This document shows positions 5,805-8,482 of a stretch of 8,482 nt of DNA, piece after piece; positions within the stretch are counted from its first letter, which is position 1; every line of letters starts with the position of its first letter. This DNA is from Alcaligenaceae bacterium (GTDB lineage: Bacteria > Pseudomonadota > Gammaproteobacteria > Burkholderiales > Burkholderiaceae_B). The notes under the pieces are model-generated. The model was given only the letters and a program-made list of their open reading frames with translations, was not told the origin of the DNA and searched no databases. The stretch spans positions 1-8,482 of the forward strand of contig JAAZGT010000035.1 in the NCBI GenBank assembly GCA_012511095.1, in the 5' to 3' direction. The position numbers were made by a program, and so were the translations under genes.

Positions 5805-7624
5805 AAAATCTTTTTAGCAGCGTATTTTTTGTTTTGCTTTTGATGAGCACTTGGGTGAGCAGCGCGCATGCCCAAGAGCTCTCTCAGTCACGAGAGCAAA
5901 GCCTTGATTCTCAATCCACAACCATTAAAATCGCCGCTCTTAATTACCTAGGTGTAAAGCAAACCATCGCCGAATGGCAACCCACGATGGAGTGGTTGCG
6001 CGATAGTTTGCCTCAATACGAGTTTGAGTTTATACCTGCTTTGCACGACACTCTAATTGAGATGGTGCGTAGCAATGCCGTTGATTACGTCATTGTAAAC
6101 CCTGGTCTCTACTCCTTATTACAATATGAGTTTGGCATTAACCATATGTTATCGCAGGTTTATGCGACGGATAAGCTTTCACCTTTGAGCATTGGTTCAA
6201 CGTTGATTAAGCGTAAAGATGATCAATCCATCCAACATTTTGAAGATCTCGCAGGGCGCAGTATGGCCATTGTGAGTAAAGAGGCCTTTGGGGGCTATCG
6301 CGTTATGTTGCGCGAGTTACGAGCACGTAATCTTGAGCCTGCGGTTGATTTACAGCTGTATCAGGTCGACTTCCCCATGAGCAATGTGCTTGATGCCGTT
6401 GAGAGTGGTCAGGCCGATACGGGTGTGATTCGTGCCTGTATGCTTGAAAGCATCCCTAATTGGCAGGATCGCTTTGCGGTAGTCGAAGCAGTAGAGCATA
6501 GTGACTTTCCTTGTTTGGTAACGAGTCGTTTATATCCTGGCTGGGTTTTTGCTGGTGTAAATAATGATCGCCTTGCTGAAACGCGCAATCTTATGCTGAG
6601 TCTTTTGCAACTGCCACCGCATAACTCTGGTAGTGGCGAGATGTATTGGTCGGTCTTATCCAATACTAAGGGTCTATATGAGCTTTTTAGAGAGTTAGAG
6701 CTAGGCATTTATAGTAGTAATGAGCATCCACTTTTATATTACTTCAGGCAGTATTGGTGGGTATTAGCGACCGCTTTATTGCTTGTTTGTATTGGCGGTC
6801 TTTATACGGCGCGTGTGCGCTATTTGGTACGCAAAAGAACTAAGGCCTTAGAACTTGCATTAGAGCAACAAAAAGACCTGCAAGATCGCATTAATGAGGT
6901 GCAAGAGCAAACCAATCACCAAGCTAAACTCGTGATTCTGGGGGAAATGTCAGGCACTTTTGCTCATGAGTTGAATCAACCCCTAGCCACCATCGGTAAC
7001 TATTCTCGAAGTTTATTACGTCGTTTAGACAACCAGCGTTTAAGCGATGATGATGTGCGCTTAGCGACTAATGAAATCATTGAGCAGACTGAGCGCGCCT
7101 CTAATATTATTCAGGGGGTTCGAGCCTTTGCCCGCAAACGTCCGATGCGCCTCGAAGAGGTGGATATAAAGCAGGTCACTAAGGAAGCGGTGCAGTTATT
7201 TACTGGCATGCTGTCTTTGCCACCTCAGGTAGAAATAATTGATTTACTAGGTCAAAATCACAAGCTCATTGCTGACCCTGTACAAATTCAACAAGCCTTA
7301 ATTAATTTATTAAAAAATGGCTACGATGCCATGGGTGAAGCAGGTATTAAGAATCAACTGATTCAAGTTATTTTGTGGCGCTCTGAGCAACAGGTGCATG
7401 TGACTGTACAAGATAATGGTCTTGGCTTATCCCAAGAGGCTTACGCTAATTTATTTGAAACCTTTTACACGAGTAAACCAGATGGTTTAGGACTTGGTTT
7501 ATCGGTCTGTCGTACTATTGCCGAATCCCATCGTGGTAAGTTAGAGGTCGATGTTTTGCCCACCGATGATTCAGTAAAACCTTTGGGTGGTGCGGTCTTT
7601 ACCTTGAGTTTGCCTCATCAATAG
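5777..7624 (+). CDS. TtrS-like sensor histidine kinase with a PhnD-type periplasmic binding domain
   Basis: This membrane sensor kinase has up to 615 residues. Order: signal peptide (hydrophobic core about 13-26, AHA cleavage site near 33); PhnD/phosphonate-type periplasmic binding domain, about 49-305; one membrane helix, about 327-344; a short coiled coil, about 355-385; HisKA with GEMSGTFAHELNQPLA and phosphoacceptor H397; HATPase with N box QQALINLLKNGYDAM (N514), D546NGLG and GLGLGLSVCRT (570-580). There is no PAS domain. Tetrathionate sensor TtrS has this same architecture. Two periplasmic cysteines, C221 (RACMLE) and C246 (FPCLVTSRLYPGW), stand in spots I remember as conserved in TtrS-like proteins. 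The longest reading starts at TTG 5777, but TTG 5798 gives a cleaner signal peptide (MVKNLFSSVFF) and overlaps the transporter stop by 7 bases; GTG 5780 is also possible. The partner is the regulator 48 bases downstream. Confidence 0.9.
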   Translation: MVESLRLLVKNLFSSVFFVLLLMSTWVSSAHAQELSQSREQSLDSQSTTIKIAALNYLGVKQTIAEWQPTMEWLRDSLPQYEFEFIPALHDTLIEMVRSNAVDYVIVNPGLYSLLQYEFGINHMLSQVYATDKLSPLSIGSTLIKRKDDQSIQHFEDLAGRSMAIVSKEAFGGYRVMLRELRARNLEPAVDLQLYQVDFPMSNVLDAVESGQADTGVIRACMLESIPNWQDRFAVVEAVEHSDFPCLVTSRLYPGWVFAGVNNDRLAETRNLMLSLLQLPPHNSGSGEMYWSVLSNTKGLYELFRELELGIYSSNEHPLLYYFRQYWWVLATALLLVCIGGLYTARVRYLVRKRTKALELALEQQKDLQDRINEVQEQTNHQAKLVILGEMSGTFAHELNQPLATIGNYSRSLLRRLDNQRLSDDDVRLATNEIIEQTERASNIIQGVRAFARKRPMRLEEVDIKQVTKEAVQLFTGMLSLPPQVEIIDLLGQNHKLIADPVQIQQALINLLKNGYDAMGEAGIKNQLIQVILWRSEQQVHVTVQDNGLGLSQEAYANLFETFYTSKPDGLGLGLSVCRTIAESHRGKLEVDVLPTDDSVKPLGGAVFTLSLPHQ

Positions 7625-7672
7625 TTATCATATAAGTTATGAGTACAGATTTTTTCTTAATAAGGGCACGAT

Positions 7673-8305
7673 ATGACGACCGCTGATATCAATCTGATAT
7701 TTGTCATTGATGACGACGACGCTTTTCGTCGCTCATTGGTGTTTTTATTAGAAGACTTGGATTGGCGTGTTGAAGCCTTTGCCTCGGCGGCTGAGTTTTT
7801 GGAGGCTTATCCAGAACCAGTCGAGGAGGCAGGTTGCATTTTGCTTGATGTTCGTATGCCGATGATGAGCGGTATGGAGTTACAGCTTAAATTAAATGAT
7901 TTGGGTTGGACTGCACCGATTATTTTCTTGACAGGCCATGGTGATATTGAAATGGCAGTACAAGCGATGAAGCTTGGTGCCTATGGTTTCTTAAGCAAGC
8001 CTTTTAAAGACCAGGTGCTATTAGATGAAGTGGCTGCGGCGGTGCGTTTTGCTCAACAAGCCAAAGAGGATTTGCGACGCCAGCAAGAGGCTCAGGAAAT
8101 CATTGATCGTCTTTCTCCTAGAGAAACCCAAGTTGCTAATTTACTAGCGCGCGGTCAGTCCAATAAATTAATTGCACAGCAATTAAAAATCAGCGAAAAA
8201 ACAGTTCATATTCATCGTCAAAATATTATGGAAAAGGCAGAGATCAGTAGTGCAGCAGAGTTGGCACGATTAATGATTAAAGCCGATCCCCATAGCTTAG
8301 ATTAA
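7673..8305 (+). CDS. FixJ/TtrR-type response regulator (receiver plus LuxR HTH)
   Basis: This 210-residue cytoplasmic transcription factor is the likely phosphorylation partner of the upstream kinase. The receiver domain spans about 7-125 with acidic pocket D13-D14, phosphoacceptor D59 in ILLDVRMPMMSG (56-67), T87 in FLTGHGDIEMAVQAM, and K109 in FLSKPF. A linker rich in Gln, Glu and Arg (128-145) joins it to a LuxR-type helix-turn-helix at about 147-190 (LSPRETQVANLLARGQSNK, then ISEKTVHIHRQNIMEKA). The combination GHGD and SKPF is typical of the FixJ/TtrR/TodT group. The ATG at 7673 follows AAGGG (7662-7666) by 6 bases. No terminator or promoter is evident in the 48-base gap from the kinase gene, so they are probably one transcript. 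The likely target is the transporter promoter at 4264-4305. No plus-strand terminator of quality follows it. Confidence 0.93.
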   Translation: MTTADINLIFVIDDDDAFRRSLVFLLEDLDWRVEAFASAAEFLEAYPEPVEEAGCILLDVRMPMMSGMELQLKLNDLGWTAPIIFLTGHGDIEMAVQAMKLGAYGFLSKPFKDQVLLDEVAAAVRFAQQAKEDLRRQQEAQEIIDRLSPRETQVANLLARGQSNKLIAQQLKISEKTVHIHRQNIMEKAEISSAAELARLMIKADPHSLD

Positions 8306-8337
8306 AAAACCTCGCTACCCTGTAACAGATAGCGAGG
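8304..8337 (-). terminator. Intrinsic terminator for the minus-strand gene at the right edge
   Basis: CCTCGCTA (8310-8317) pairs perfectly with TAGCGAGG (8330-8337). Inside the loop CTG and CAG can add a small inner stem. On the minus strand the stem is followed by six T residues (complement of 8304-8309), the classical rho-independent layout, 26 bases after the stop of the partial gene. On the plus strand there is no T-run after the stem, so it serves the response regulator gene poorly at best. The A-run overlaps the regulator's stop codon. Confidence 0.8.
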
Positions 8338-8363
8338 CTGTGATAGTCCTTAATCAAATGGCG

Positions 8364-8482
8364 TTACATACGTGATTCGGCCATGATTTTATCGACGTCA
8401 TCAAACTTTTTAAGCATGGTGGCAGAGGGTTTTTTATCCAATAAGCTCACCACAATAGTTACTACCAAACATAAAATAAAGC
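8364..8482 (-). CDS. C-terminal fragment of a probable membrane transporter (partial at window edge)
   Basis: The last 38 codons of a minus-strand gene are visible, reading into the window from the right edge and stopping at TAA (8364-8366). The fragment starts with a hydrophobic stretch (FILCLVVTIVVSLL) followed by a polar tail (DKKPSATMLKKFDDVDKIMA and ESRM). A final membrane helix with a short charged cytoplasmic tail is typical of secondary transporters; sodium:solute symporters are one family with a similar ending. I do not recognise the exact family from so little sequence. Support for it being real comes from the unbroken frame to the edge and the strong minus-strand terminator just after the stop. 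The gene converges with the response regulator gene, leaving a 58-base gap. Confidence 0.65.
   Translation of the reverse strand, partial: FILCLVVTIVVSLLDKKPSATMLKKFDDVDKIMAESRM

Noticed and set aside
7628..7655. TCATA/TATGA mini-hairpin followed by six T residues between kinase and response regulator genes.
   Set aside because: A five-pair AT stem, with 7 bases before the T-run, is too weak to terminate; the two genes are probably cotranscribed.
5777..8305. Naming the two-component genes ttrS and ttrR.
   Set aside because: The architecture matches but no tetrathionate reductase genes (ttrABC) are in the window, and the neighbour is an anion carrier, so the ligand is unlikely to be safely called tetrathionate.

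Overview
This window looks like a chromosomal segment of a betaproteobacterium, probably a moderately low-GC member of Burkholderiales/Alcaligenaceae (Oligella- or Paenalcaligenes-like). The clues are the style of the RluE and IclR-type proteins, an Alcaligenaceae-like mix of acyl-CoA catabolism and anion transport, and base composition that looks mid-40s percent GC by eye. The genus is a guess. I see no insertion sequence, tRNA, rRNA or CRISPR array.

Left part (1-2660, minus strand): about 200 bases without a supportable gene but with several small dyads, then a CaiB/BaiF-type CoA-transferase gene lying downstream of a clear glutaryl-CoA dehydrogenase gene (gcdH). Together they fit glutarate catabolism: the transferase would activate glutarate to glutaryl-CoA, and GcdH oxidises and decarboxylates it to crotonyl-CoA. 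An 11-bp GC-rich hairpin with a short U-tract lies between the two genes and probably attenuates the downstream one.

Centre (2661-4225): a short divergent control region carries an extended -10 promoter and a 15-bp dyad of the size IclR-family proteins bind. It leads to an IclR-family regulator that overlaps by one base (TAATG) with rluE, a 23S rRNA pseudouridine synthase. The regulator is the natural candidate to control gcdH and itself.

Right part (4226-8305, plus strand): a well-formed promoter with a 16-bp palindrome at the expected transcription start drives a three-gene set. It comprises a DASS/SLC13 (CitT-like) anion transporter, a membrane histidine kinase whose periplasmic half is a PhnD/TtrS-like solute-binding domain, and a FixJ/TtrR-type LuxR-family response regulator. 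The kinase gene starts inside the transporter gene. The likely logic is that the kinase senses an external organic or inorganic anion and the regulator adjusts expression of the transporter that imports it. No tetrathionate reductase genes are present, so the ligand is open. A dicarboxylate, possibly one feeding the glutaryl-CoA branch, is attractive but unproven.

Far right (8306-8482): an intrinsic terminator oriented for the minus strand, and the last 38 codons of a minus-strand gene whose product ends in a hydrophobic segment and a charged tail, most likely a membrane transporter.
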